A stretch of 64,000 bases of DNA from Silene conica (lineage: Eukaryota > Streptophyta > Magnoliopsida > Caryophyllales > Caryophyllaceae), in assembly GCA_029255685.2 (NCBI GenBank), contig CM055319.2, forward strand, positions 7,922,747 through 7,986,746. The letters are read 5' to 3'. The translations under genes were made by a program, and so were the position numbers. Positions 1 through 10,636 of this stretch are shown one piece after another (positions within the stretch are counted from its first letter, which is position 1; each line of letters opens with the position of its first letter). Below the pieces are notes generated by a model. That model worked only from the letters and a program-made list of their open reading frames with translations. It had not been told where the DNA came from and searched no databases.

Positions 1-323
1 GCTCGTACAGATTAAATTAATAACAAATTCGATTGATTTCAGTAAAACATGCAAAACTATTTTCATCTTTAATCACTTTTTTTTTTTTTAAAACAACCAA
101 ATACTTTACCAAATAATATTGAATAATTTTAGTTACTCTTGTTTGAATATTTTAGTAGAAGATGTTAATGTAAATAACTATAGTACCACACTGTAAATTA
201 CGAACAAATATATTTTCCAAAATAACCCAAACAATATCCACCAAAATATCCATTGATATTAAAACTAAATATTACTTTTACATAATAACAAGTAAATACT
301 AAAACCGTATTTTTTTAAAAAAA
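1..323. other. AT-rich 3' flank of array copy 1
   Basis: No gene is visible. The stretch is AT-rich. A matching style of AT-rich sequence follows the other array copies, so this is the outer part of the tandem array spacer. Confidence 0.5.
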
Positions 324-596
324 CTACAACCTACTTAAGCGATCCTTCAAAGTACTAACTTCTGCAAGGTAATCTTCTAAATTCACACAGCAATAATAGT
401 ACGCTAGCATCAACAGAAAGATGATAGGTTGGAGTGCTTCATGAGCACCCGGAATCCCAATATCACAACCCAGGTTTCGGAATTCCATCACCACAACAAC
501 CTTCCTCAACAGGGACAACTGGTCCCGACGAGCCTGGCTTATTGCATCCTCGTATGACTGGATCAAGTTAGCCATGTCCGACTTAAGAGCTTCCAT
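324..596 (-). CDS. 90-aa array protein, copy 1 (unknown family)
   Basis: I do not recognise this gene. It is a single-exon frame of 90 codons plus stop, and the same 273-bp length recurs in three more open copies downstream, which argues that the frame is real. Residues shared across the family include YE at 15-16, AI at 18-19, a leucine pair at 29-30, E38-x-RN at 38-41, and LK-x-RL at 83-87. The pattern suggests two amphipathic helices around a hydrophobic stretch (residues about 56-70, here rich in Leu, Ile and Tyr). No signal peptide or known catalytic motif is seen. The start is the conserved ATG followed by (E/D)A. A telo-box-like AACCCTAAA lies just upstream. Role, localisation and partners are unknown; a helical protein-interaction module is only an inference. 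Confidence 0.6.
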   Translation of the reverse strand: MEALKSDMANLIQSYEDAISQARRDQLSLLRKVVVVMEFRNLGCDIGIPGAHEALQPIIFLLMLAYYYCCVNLEDYLAEVSTLKDRLSRL

Positions 597-600
597 TTTT

Positions 601-609
601 TTTAGGGTT
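601..609 (-). promoter_or_regulatory. telo-box-like motif upstream of copy 1
   Basis: AACCCTAAA on the minus strand, 5 bases upstream of the ATG. Copies 3 and 5 have an equivalent motif next to their ATG. In plants, telo-boxes near start sites are known from genes active in dividing cells. Here it is position only, with no expression evidence. Confidence 0.35.
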
Positions 610-610
610 A

Positions 611-1937
611 GTGTTGTTTTCAGGAAAGGGAAAGAGAGGGGAGGCTTTCTGGAGAAAAGTCAAAGTAACCTTTAGAGAGAAGGACAAGCTCAGGATAAGG
701 AAGTGAGAGGATGAGATTTGGATTGATTTTTGTACTTGACTAACAATTTAAAAATACACTTTTGTCTTTTGTATAAACCGAGTCCGTTGCAAAATGTAAC
801 AAATTATGGATTTAAATTGTAATTTCTTATTTTTTCGATTATTCTCTATAAATAAACCGTCATTACTTGTAATTTTTCCACTTTCGTTCCATCGGACGTA
901 TTTATAAGTTCTCATGATGCCACAATTTCGAAGACTTTTAAAAAATAAAACAAAACAACTAATTTTCTTAACCATCAGTACTTGTAATTGCTAATTTTAT
1001 TAATAAGATAAAATAGCTGCATCGACTAGTTTATACTTAACGTTTTATGTTATTAATAGACGATTCCAATTTCTGCATACTTAAGTATATACTATATAAT
1101 CCGTACAAAGAAGTAAATTAAATAAGTGACAATTAACAACGATTTTCCATTAACAGTATACGATTCCATCATTTTCACGAGTTTTAAATATTAAACCAGA
1201 GATTTTAGACCAACGGACTAAGCAATTTACGAATTCCCCAAATCTTATTAAACGTAAATCTAAAACAAGTCACAATTAACCAACTTTTCCATTTCTCCAT
1301 TTGATTTTTCTTTTTCCATGCAAAGTCATTACAATTTCGGGTTAACAATGCTAATTAATGATGCTAAGTTTTAATCTTCTTCGAATTAAATTTCAATTCC
1401 AATTAAATTTAAATTTGAATTTGAAATTAATTTGTTTTCAATTTAAATTACTTTTTACATTTACAATTAATCAACAGAAATTTTTATTTTACAAAGTTAA
1501 AATTTAAATCACATTTAATAATTTAACGAAGTCACAATTAATAATAGAAAATTCAAAATTCAAAATTAAAGTACAACTACAACGAAATGAGTACTTAATT
1601 TATTTAAAAATTAAATTCAAACGAAATTCAATTGATTTAATAAAACGTGCAAAATTATTTCAATATGTTGTTAATTTCATACTGTTTCTTTTCAATGTTA
1701 ACCCGTTATTCTTTATTTAGCATGTAACTAAAATTGAAAATCAATTATCTACTTTTTAATGAGTCTACTTCAATTAATTTAACAGAACATTTAAAGGTAA
1801 ATGAGTAAATAAAAACACTAAAAAATAACAACAAATCAAAACATAAACCGAAACTAAATCAAACAAAATATTCATTCAAATTTAAACTATATTTACATAC
1901 AAAATATAAACTAATAAAACCGAAAAAATAAAAAAAC
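611..1937. repeat. array spacer 1, duplicated in spacer 2
   Basis: AT-rich spacer without a convincing gene. About 750-1010 matches 2850-3115 (both contain a shared ATGATGCCACAATTTCG block), and about 1645-1800 matches 3495-3665. Gene and spacer were therefore duplicated together. Confidence 0.6.
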
Positions 1938-2210
1938 CTACAACCTCCTAAGACGCTCCTTCATACTAGTAACTTCTGGAAGATACTCTTCTAAATTCAT
2001 CTCCAAGTATTCGTAAGACAGCAGCAAAAGATAGATGGTTGGTTGGAGTTCTTCAACAACACCCTTAAACCCTTGGGCATAAGCCCGGTTTCTAAATTCC
2101 ATCACCTTAACAACCTCCCCCAGAAGGGAGAGCTGCTCCGACAGAGTGTAGCGGATTGCTTCCTCGTAGAGCTCGATCAATTCAGCCATGTCCATCTTAA
2201 GAGCATCCAT
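1938..2210 (-). CDS. 90-aa array protein, copy 2 (unknown family)
   Basis: Second open copy of the unrecognised family, again 90 codons and one exon. It keeps the YE, AI, LL, E-x-RN and LK-x-RL positions. The segment at residues 56-80 is more polar than in copy 1 and contains several acidic residues. The telo-box-like motif at the ATG is degraded in this copy. A 60-codon frame on the opposite strand overlaps it and is only a shadow. Function unknown. Confidence 0.6.
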   Translation of the reverse strand: MDALKMDMAELIELYEEAIRYTLSEQLSLLGEVVKVMEFRNRAYAQGFKGVVEELQPTIYLLLLSYEYLEMNLEEYLPEVTSMKERLRRL

Positions 2211-2225
2211 TTTTGTTGCTTTTAA

Positions 2226-3812
2226 GGTTTTGAAGGAAAGAAAAGGGGGCGGTTTGTAGAGAGAGGTAAAAGTAGTTTTAGAGAGAATGAGAAAGTCAGG
2301 ATATAATTGACGTTTTGGTTTTTAAAAGTGAAAGGATATGACTTGGATGAACTTTTTTGCTTGACTATAAATTAAAAAATACGGAGTACTCAGTAAGAGT
2401 TAAATAATTTATGTGAAGGGGTACGATTTCATTTGAAACTTTAGGGTTTCAGTTGAATGGACTTTTGTACTTCACTTGAATGGACTTTTGAACTTCAGTA
2501 AAAACAATTAAAAAAAACGTAGATTATTGCAATTTGGAGTTGTAATTTAATTTTCAAAATGGACTTAAAATCCTTTTGTCTGCTATTGAATTTGTGTAGT
2601 CGTTTTTTTTTAAGTTTGAGTAATTGTTTAAAAAAACAAAAACTTTTCTTAATTCGATTTTAATTTTAACTTTGTAATATTCAATGTTTTCTCATTTAAA
2701 ATTATTGAGCACGATATTATAACTACGACCGTAAATTTCAAATTTGTAAAATAAACTTTTGTCTTCTGAATGAACGGCTACAATTTCATCTGAGATAAAA
2801 TCAATAATTATCACTTTTCTGTAGTCTTATCCTCTTACTTAGAATTATCCGATCGTATCGTTAATTTTTAAATTGTAGTATAAACCGAGTGCGTTGGTAA
2901 ATGTAACAATGTATGGATTTTAAATGTTATTTCTTCTTCTTTTGAATAATCTCAAATAAATAAACCGTCCTTAATTGTTATTTTCCAGTTTCATTCTATC
3001 GGACGTATTTATAAGTTTTCATGATGCCACAATTTCGACGACTTTTATAAAATAAAATCTGAACTCATTATGTAAACCATCACTACTTTTAATTGCTAAT
3101 TTTATTAATAAGGTAATATAAACTAAACTATATACTTTATACAAACAATTAATTTAAATAAAGAAGTAAATTAAAAAAGTGACAAAGTACTTATTTAATT
3201 TACTTATTCCAGGAATTTCGTAGAAATTACTTATTTAATACTGTAGTAATTATAAAAATAATTACTTCTTATACAAGTGTTAATGGCAGTCTGAACACAA
3301 AAGGAGGTGACTTGCATTGAGACACAAAAAAGGTAATTATTACCTTGAAAATGCAAGGAATGCATTAATCGAGAAGTTGATTTAATTTGCGTGTCGTTTT
3401 ATCCTGTTACTTAAAATGATCCGATCCTATCGTAAATTTTTAATTTTGATATAGACCAAGTCCGTTGCAAAATGTAACAAATTAACTTTAAAGGAAATTC
3501 AATTGATTTTAAAAAAACATGCAAAACTATTTCAATATGTTGTTAATTTTGTACTGTTTCTTTTCAATGTTAACCCGTTCTTCTTTATTTATCATGCAAC
3601 TAAAATTGAAAATCAATTATCTATTTTTTAATGACTGCACTTGAATTAATTTAACAGAACATCTAAGGGTAACTGAGTAAAGTAAAATACTAAAAATTAC
3701 TAACAAGAAATCAATACTTTAACCGAACCACAAACCAACAAAATATTCATTAAAATTTAAACTATATTTACATACTAAATAAGAAATAATAAAACCGCCA
3801 AATTAAAAAAAC
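2226..3812. repeat. array spacer 2
   Basis: AT-rich, no gene seen. It contains the duplicated spacer blocks shared with spacer 1. At 3210-3380 it holds one isolated copy of the segment that recurs in the ~750-bp tandem unit at 4396-6030, recognisable by AGGAGGTGACTTGCATTGAG and an ATTACC/GGTAAT palindrome. Confidence 0.55.
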
Positions 3813-4085
3813 CTACAAGTTCCTAAGACGCTCCTTCAAACTACTAACTTTTGAAGAATACTCTTCAAAATTCATCTCCAAATATAGGTAATACTGCAGC
3901 AACAGATAGATGGTTGGATTGACGCGTTCAGCAACACTCTCAAAGCCTAGGTCGTAAACCCGGTTTCGGTATTCCATCAGACAAGTCACCTTCCTCAACA
4001 GGGACACCTGCTCCGACAGAGTAGTGTTGATTGCCTCCTCGTAGGACTCGATCAATTGAGCCATTTCCAACTTCAGAGCTTCCAT
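3813..4085 (-). CDS. 90-aa array protein, copy 3 (unknown family)
   Basis: Third open copy, 90 codons, one exon. It differs from the others in having EYRN instead of EFRN at 38-41 and VNPT where others have QPT near residue 57. It is closest to copy 2 by eye, for example in the TTLSEQ segment and the NFEEYS/NLEEYL region, which suggests these two are the younger pair. A telo-box-like AACCCTAAA lies about 10 bases upstream of the ATG (4096-4104). Function unknown. Confidence 0.6.
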   Translation of the reverse strand: MEALKLEMAQLIESYEEAINTTLSEQVSLLRKVTCLMEYRNRVYDLGFESVAERVNPTIYLLLQYYLYLEMNFEEYSSKVSSLKERLRNL

Positions 4086-4095
4086 TTTTTTAGGT

Positions 4096-4104
4096 TTTAG
4101 GGTT
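4096..4104 (-). promoter_or_regulatory. telo-box-like motif upstream of copy 3
   Basis: AACCCTAAA on the minus strand, 10 bases upstream of the ATG of copy 3, in the same relative place as in copies 1 and 5. Confidence 0.35.
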
Positions 4105-4395
4105 TTGAAGGAAAGAAAAGGGGAGGGGCGGTTTGTAGTGAGAGGTAAGACTGGTTTTTTAGAGAGAATGATAGAGACAGGATAAAAGTCACGTTTTGAT
4201 TTTTAATAGTGATAGGATGTGATTTGGATGGAGTTTTTTATACTTGACTAAAAAATACTCTAAAAATTACGGTATTACTCGTTCAATTTCGGAATGTAGT
4301 TAATTTAACAAGTTGTAATTTAAGATTATTTAAATAAATTCCATACCCGTTCGTATGCCAGTCAATATGTGTACTTGTTTTGGCTCTAGTTTGTT

Positions 4396-6030
4396 TTATT
4401 TGACCTTATTATTTAAGTTTTTAATAACATATGGTGAAATCGTAGCTTGCGTAGTCATTAACGTGAACAATTAAAATAAAACTTTAAAATACTTACAATA
4501 GAACGAAACGTAAACAAAACAAATGAAATATGTTAGAGTTTTTCATGTTCACAATTTCTATAACGTGAACAAAAAAAAAACAAACGTGAACAAAACCGTG
4601 TCTACAATTTCTACAACGTAAGAAATTCGATAACACGAATTAATACTACACATGAACAAAATAATTTTTCATGTTTAAACAAAATCAGTGGAATTGGTTT
4701 TTAATTTAATTTTTAACTAAATTCAATACCCTTTTCGGTAAACTTTCTTTCACTTTAAAAATTAGAATGTTTGTTTTATTTTTAAAATATCAATCATTTA
4801 GTCAAAATTAATGGTAGTTTCTGGGTAATTATAAAATTAATACAAGTAATATATTTCTAAATAATACAATTTGTTGACGTCATTTTTTTTTTAATTATTA
4901 CGAATTGTTGACGTCATATATACTAGTGGAAATTAGTGGAGTACTCCTATAAGTTAATTATTAAATTGTAATTATAAAAATAATTACTTGCCTCTTATAC
5001 AAGTATTAATGACAGTCTGAACACAAAAGGAGGTGACTTGCATTGAGACACAAAAAAGGTAATGATTACCTTGAAAATGCAAGGAATGCATTAATCAAGA
5101 AGTTGATTTAATTTGCCTTTATTAATTTACCTTTTAATAACATATGGTCAAATCGTTAATTGTGTAGTCATTCGGTATAATTACGCGGTTTACTAATTTA
5201 AAAGGCGTCCAATTTTACATTAACGTAAAGAATAAAAATAAATCTTTAAAATACGTACAATAGAACGAAACGTAAACAAAACAAATGACATATGTTAGAG
5301 TTTTACATGTTCACAATTTCTACAACGTGAACAAAACAAAACAAACGTGAACAAAACAGTGTCGACAATTTCTACAACGTAAATAATTCGATAACACAAC
5401 TTAATACTACATATGAACAAAATAGTTTTTCATGTTTTAATTAAATCAGTGGAATTGGTTTAAAATTTCATTTTTAATTAAAATCAATACCCTTTTGGGT
5501 AAACTTTATTTTACTTTAAAAATAAGAAAATTTGTTTTATTTTTAAAATATTACTGTAGTCATTTAGTCAAGATTAATACTTCAGTTGCTGGGTAATTAT
5601 AAAATTTATAATATATTTCTAAATAATACAATTTGTTGACGTCATTTTTTTTTTAATTATTACGAATTGTTGACGTCATATATACTAGTGGAAATTAGTG
5701 GAGTACTCCTATAAGTTAATTATTAAATTGTAACTATAAAAAAAATTACGTGCTTCTTATACAAGTATTAATGGCAGTCTGAAGACAAAAGGAGGTGACT
5801 TGCCTTGAGACACAAAAAAAGTAATGATTACCTTGAAAATGCAAGGAATGCGGTAATCGAAAAGTTGATTTTATTTGACTTTATTATTTTACATTTTAAT
5901 AACATACGGAGTATGTTATTTGCGTAGTCACTCAGTTTAATTAGGCGGTTTACTAATTTAAAACGCGTCGAATTTTAAATTAACGTGAAGAATTAAATGA
6001 AAAGCTTAAAATACGTTCAATAAAACGAAA
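4396..6030. repeat. ~750-bp direct repeat, two full units plus partial third
   Basis: Unit 1 spans about 4396-5115, unit 2 about 5116-5876, and a partial third about 5877-6030. Each full unit has the same order: an AATAACATA block, an ATAGAACGAAACGTAAACAA block, two TTGTTGACGTCAT sites about 36 bp apart, an ACTAGTGGAAATTAGTGGAG block and the AGGAGGTGACTTGC block. Differences are scattered substitutions and small indels, so the duplication is not very recent. No coding frame is evident. Confidence 0.75.
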
Positions 6031-6098
6031 CGTCAATAAAAAATCATTTTAATAAAAATGCGTTAATTCAATCAAAAATGCATAATTATAATTAAAAT

Positions 6099-6371
6099 CT
6101 ACATCTTACTAAGACGATCCTTCAATTGCATAATACTCTTGTTGTAGTCGGTGATACTCGTAGCACAACTATGATATGCTACGAACAATAAGTCGACGGT
6201 AGACTGGACCGCTTCATGGGCGCCCTCAATACCTTGCGAACAAGAACGATTTCTAAATTCGAGTACGTAAAGGACCTCCTTCAACAACGTCACTTGTTCT
6301 TCACGGGCGTACCTAATTGCAGCCTCGTACCCTTTTATCAAATTTGCTGTGTCTTTTTTAATTGCATCCAT
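6099..6371 (-). CDS. 90-aa array protein, copy 4 (unknown family)
   Basis: Fourth open copy, 90 codons, one exon. Its start (DAIK) resembles copy 5 rather than copies 1-3, so copies 4 and 5 form a second subgroup. It retains YE, AI, the leucine pair, EFRN and LK-x-RL. A TATATAAT sequence at 6434-6441 on the minus strand is about 65 bases upstream of the ATG and could be its TATA box. Function unknown. Confidence 0.6.
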   Translation of the reverse strand: MDAIKKDTANLIKGYEAAIRYAREEQVTLLKEVLYVLEFRNRSCSQGIEGAHEAVQSTVDLLFVAYHSCATSITDYNKSIMQLKDRLSKM

Positions 6372-6433
6372 GTTAAGGTTTACGGTTTTTTGAATAAGAA
6401 TTTTATTTTTTGGAGATGACTTCAGAGCTTCAG

Positions 6434-6441
6434 ATTATATA
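6434..6441 (-). promoter_or_regulatory. possible TATA box of copy 4
   Basis: TATATAAT on the minus strand, 63-70 bases upstream of the copy 4 ATG. In such AT-rich DNA a chance match is possible. Confidence 0.3.
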
Positions 6442-7029
6442 CAAACTATTTGAAATTATGAGAACATAACACCTAATGACGGTTAATTTATAGACGATAA
6501 TCTAAAATAGTCAAAACATTGAAAAACAACAATTTCTTAAATTTTCTATGGAACGTATTTATTGCAAATAAAAATTTTAAATTTTATTAAAAATGATATT
6601 CGTATGAATGACTGACGTATACAAGAAAACGAATTTAAATCTCAAAAGAATAACGCCTAAATCATGCACCGTATTTATTGCTAAAACCTTCAAAATCACT
6701 AAATTCTTATATTTTCAATGCAAAGCATTTATAGCTCTTTCTTTTTAAAGATTCAATAAATAAGGAATAAAAACAGAGTTATTCCCACAAAAAATTAAAT
6801 GTAAACTGCAGTATATTTATTGAGAAAATCATTGAATGCACCATATTTATTGCAAAAAACCTTAAAATTCCCAAAAAAAATTAAATGCTCGTTGCAGTGT
6901 ATTTATTGCAAAATTATACAATAAATAAACGTGAAAATTATAATATTTGCATAAAATAATTTTTTACATAAAAATAATTTAATTTTGGAAATCTTAATTA
7001 TTAAACTGCATAAAATAATATTTTAAGTA
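6442..7029. repeat. short-period repeats with TATTTATTGCAAAA core
   Basis: No gene. A core resembling GTATTTATTGCAAAA recurs several times between about 6545 and 6910 and again near 7735-7830, embedded in degenerate units of roughly 50-90 bp. Confidence 0.45.
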
Positions 7030-8670
7030 ATGATTATGGGCATTTATGATAATAAAGCATAAGATTTGGTAAGATTCTGAACAATAATGTGATTGTGACC
7101 ATTTTGGGTGGCTTGTGCAATACTCTTCTCTAATTATATGATACGATTATTTGATTGCGGTCAGAATACAACTGGTCGTTAATTACACTATACGATTAAT
7201 GGATGAAAAAGAAGATAAAAATAGTCCACCATTACAAATTTGTACGGACTATTAGATAACTACTCCTCATTTATAAAAAAATATCCTCTCTTATAATATG
7301 GACGTTTTAACTAATTTTACCCTTAATATGGTCATGGGCGGATCCAATGTATTTGATTTAATTTATTTTAAAAAATTGTTTGAAAATAGATTTGAACCCA
7401 TGACCTTTCGGTAAATTACCAAATTGTAAACCATTGAACCACTTTCATTTACTGATAACTGTAGTACTAGAATATACTGAATTTATTATATTCTACGATA
7501 TTTATTTTTTAACATATACTCCTAATTTAAATTACTTTACAAAAAAAAATTCATTTCAAGATATGTCTACCAATATGTTTTCATTCTATTATTAATATCA
7601 TGACTAATTTAGGAAAAAATAAACTTAATAATACAATTATTGTCTTACATGTGATTAGATTTAACTATGAATATGGTCGTTTTAACTAAATAAAAAATAC
7701 GTCTGCTATGAACAAAATTAAATGGAAGTTGCAGTGTATTTATTGACATAATCACTAAATGCACCATATTTATTTCAAAAAACCTTAAAATTCCCAAAAA
7801 ATATTATATGTTCATTGCAGTGTATTTAATGCAAAATTATAAAGAAAAAAAAAGTTAAATTTATAATAATTGCATAAAATATATTTACAAATAAAATAGA
7901 GTATAATGTAAGATTTCTAAATTAAATTGCATAAAACACAAATTTTAAGTAATGATTATGAACATTTATGATAGTAAAGGATAAGAATTGGTAAGATTCT
8001 CAACATTAATGTGATTGTGACCATTTTTGGTGGCTTGTGCAATACTCTTCGCTAATTATACGATACGATTATTTCATTGCGGTCATAACACAACTCCTCC
8101 ATATTTACACTATACGATTAATCGATGAAAACGAAGATAAAAATAGTCGTCCATTACAAATTTGATCGGACTATAGATAACTACTGCGTATCATTTATAA
8201 AAAATATCGTCTCTTACAATATGGACGTTTTAACTCATTTTACACTTAATATGGTCATGGGCGGGTCCAATGTATTTGATTTTATTTATTTTAAAAAATT
8301 GTTTGAAAAGAGATTTGAACCCATGACCTTTCGGTAAGTTACCAAATTGTAACCCATTGAACCACTTCTCCATATTTACACTATGCGATTAATTGATGAA
8401 AAAGAAGATAAAAATAGTCGTCCATTACAAATTTGTACGGCCTATTAGATAACTACTCCGTATCATTTATAAAAAATATCGTCTCTTACAATATGGACGT
8501 TTTAACTCATTTTACACTTAATATGGTCATGGGCGGATCCAATGTACTGTATTTAATTTTATTTATATTAAAAAATTGTCTGAAAAGAGATTTGAACCCA
8601 TGACCTTTCGGTAACTTAACAAATTGTAAGCCATTGAACCACTTTCATTTACTGTTAACTGTAGTACTAG
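7030..8670 (-). repeat. segmental repeat, three copies of a SINE-like element
   Basis: Copy 1 is about 7030-7450, copy 2 about 7950-8370, copy 3 about 8370-8650 (partial). Each carries, on the minus strand, a pol III box A match (AGTGGTTCAATGG at 7431-7443, 8354-8366, 8631-8643) and a box B match (GGTTCAAATC at 7389-7398, 8312-8321, 8589-8598), followed by a shared non-tRNA body. That layout is typical of tRNA-derived SINEs. The head does not fold into a convincing tRNA. Small frames in the body are not supported as genes. Confidence 0.6.
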
Positions 8671-9031
8671 AATGTATTATAAGAAACAATATACTCGTAT
8701 AATTCGCGGATTTACGTTTTTATGACTCGTTCTATTTTGTAAACATTTTTCAACCTAATGTTTATAATTTAAATTACTGTTTATCATATGACTAACTTAA
8801 AAACGTCTTTTTTATTTTCGTTTTACTATTCTAACGGTTTCATTTTATTTGCCATGCAAATAATTAAATTTAACTAGTAGCCCAAAAAACATGGGAATAC
8901 CAACATGCAAAAAATAAATAAAGAAAATAACAAAACATAGCCTTACCATTAATAATATAAACATATATATACATAAATTCTAATTAAAAAAACTAAAAAA
9001 AAGATAATTAAAAAACACATAAAAAAACCTA
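8671..9031. other. AT-rich spacer, nothing recognised
   Basis: AT-rich DNA 3' of array copy 5. No frame, RNA or repeat boundary is visible. Confidence 0.4.
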
Positions 9032-9303
9032 CTACATCCTATTAAGACGCTCCTTCAACTCAGCAATACATCTGTTGTATTCGATAATTCTCGCGGCACC
9101 ATTTGCAAATTCCCCCAACAACAGATCAATATTGGGTTGAAGGGCTTCGTACGCCCCCCGATCCCTAAACCACACCCAAGGTTGCGAAACTCTATTATCG
9201 CAACCACCTCCTTCATCACCGTGAGTTGTTGCTCACGGGCTAGGGTTATGGCAGCCTCGTAGGCTTTGATGAGGTTGAGGGTGTCGTTTCTTATGGCATC
9301 CAT
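9032..9303 (-). pseudogene. 90-aa array gene, copy 5, single-base frameshift
   Basis: The ATG and first ~51 codons match the family (DAIR start, YE, AI, EFRN). The frame then shifts at a run of six C on the plus strand (9156-9161, G on the coding strand). Beyond the run, the other frame shows family-like residues and ends in a stop at 9032. The total is 272 bp against 273 bp in the four open copies, so exactly one base is missing from the homopolymer. The shifted frame stays open to 9055. Either this copy is a pseudogene or the run is a sequencing error. Confidence 0.7.
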
Positions 9304-9306
9304 TTC

Positions 9307-9315
9307 TTAGGGTTT
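9307..9315 (-). promoter_or_regulatory. telo-box-like motif upstream of copy 5
   Basis: AAACCCTAA on the minus strand, 3 bases upstream of the ATG of copy 5. Confidence 0.35.
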
Positions 9316-9484
9316 ATTAGGTTTTGAAAAAAGGAGAGTTTAGAATCTTTTGGAAAGAGGAGGGTGTAGATAAGTTCACAAAATATGGGTAAATTTAAGG
9401 GAAGTGAAGGTTTATATTACTGAGTTCTACCTTGCAAATTGCATGGAACAAGTACACGTGTCACCATGTCATTGGAACACACTA

Positions 9485-9664
9485 CACTAATTGCAGTTAA
9501 TTGACATATCGAATATTTGCTTACGTTCGTAATACTACAATTTATCGATACTTAAAAGATACCTATTTTTTAACCGAAATTGTTAATTTAAATGAATTGT
9601 GTAGGTATCTTTTAAGTATCGATAAATATTATTTGCTTCACTAATTGCAGTTAATTGACATATC
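9485..9664. repeat. 24-bp inverted repeat framed by 26-bp direct repeats
   Basis: A 26-bp direct repeat (9485-9510 and 9639-9664) surrounds a perfect 24-bp inverted repeat (9541-9564 and 9603-9626, core TATCGATACTTAAAAGATA) with a 38-base loop. The rest, 9665-9997, is AT-rich without recognisable features. Confidence 0.8.
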
Positions 9665-9997
9665 AATTGTCCAAAACTACTAATCGTAAATTTAAATCAA
9701 ACGTTTTTAATAATATTATACTCTCGCTAATTATTTTTATGACTTATGATTTTGTTATCACTAACTCTAACTTTTTAAAAACAACTTGTTAAATAAAAGT
9801 CAAGAATAACTAAAATAGCACCAAGTTAAATTATAGTACTCCATAATTGAAGGGAAAACACTTTTCTTCATTATATAATCAACATAATTTACATAAACTA
9901 AAAACATAAAAATACAAATAAATATATACTAACTACACCAATAAAGCTAAAACGTAAAAATATTAATAAGCCGAAATTGATGAGAAAAAACGAAAGC

Positions 9998-10504
9998 TTA
10001 AATGCGACTACATCCGACGCAACCATCGAACTTAAGCTTCTTAGAACTATTCCTTGAACGAATAGTTCTCCCAACTAATCTTTGTGACTTCTTCGGAGGG
10101 GCTAAGTCTGGAGTTGATAGGCACGGGGATTTCCCTTTCCCCTCGGGGGAAACCCTACGCCTCTTTGGTGTCACCAAGGGAGGCGGTACCACCTCCACCA
10201 CCTCGTCCTCGTCCAACGCCTCCTCCACCCTTATGATGGACATGTCCACCTTAGGGCAAGCCAACATCTCCACCCCTTCCCCAACATTCTTCCAATACAT
10301 CTTATCCAGCTCAAACCTCCCCCAATTTAACATGTTAAACTCTTCCTCGTACAAGTCAACGAGGAAGGGATTACCATAGTAACCGGGAGATGCACGCTCA
10401 ATGGCGGTTTGGACACTTTTAGGACCGACTTCTTTAATCAACTCCCTCATAAATAAACGTGTGCATACAATGTCCCTAACATGCGATTTCTTTTCTTCCG
10501 ACAT
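9998..10504 (-). CDS. 168-aa protein of unknown function with basic C-terminal half
   Basis: I do not recognise the family. It is a single exon with the start at an MSEEKK sequence, 117 bases downstream of a good TATA box (10621-10629). The N-terminal ~75 residues look like a folded, mainly helical domain (conserved-looking YYGNPFL and LNWGRFELDKMYW segments). An acidic and proline-rich linker follows. The C-terminal third is basic, with a PKRRRVSP-type nuclear localisation signal near residue 113 and a final Cys-containing GCVGC segment. Base composition is clearly richer in GC than the surrounding DNA, which supports real coding. A nuclear location is inferred from the basic motif only. A 125-codon frame on the plus strand is its shadow. 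Confidence 0.6.
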   Translation of the reverse strand: MSEEKKSHVRDIVCTRLFMRELIKEVGPKSVQTAIERASPGYYGNPFLVDLYEEEFNMLNWGRFELDKMYWKNVGEGVEMLACPKVDMSIIRVEEALDEDEVVEVVPPPLVTPKRRRVSPEGKGKSPCLSTPDLAPPKKSQRLVGRTIRSRNSSKKLKFDGCVGCSRI

Positions 10505-10620
10505 TCTTAATTTGATTAAATTACTTGATTAACTTGTTGTTGAGTTTTAGCAAAATCTTAGAAGTACTTATTAAAGATGGATTAAGAAGAATGTATGAAC
10601 AAATATGGAGGGAACACCTA

Positions 10621-10629
10621 CTATTTATA
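10621..10629 (-). promoter_or_regulatory. TATA box of the 168-aa gene
   Basis: TATAAATAG on the minus strand about 120 bases upstream of the ATG, giving room for a 5'UTR of roughly 85-90 bases. Confidence 0.55.
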
Positions 10630-10636
10630 GAACATC

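Noticed and set aside
10002-10379. 125-codon plus-strand frame
   Set aside because: Exact antisense shadow of the 168-aa gene; rich in Ser/Thr from codon structure and without a promoter.
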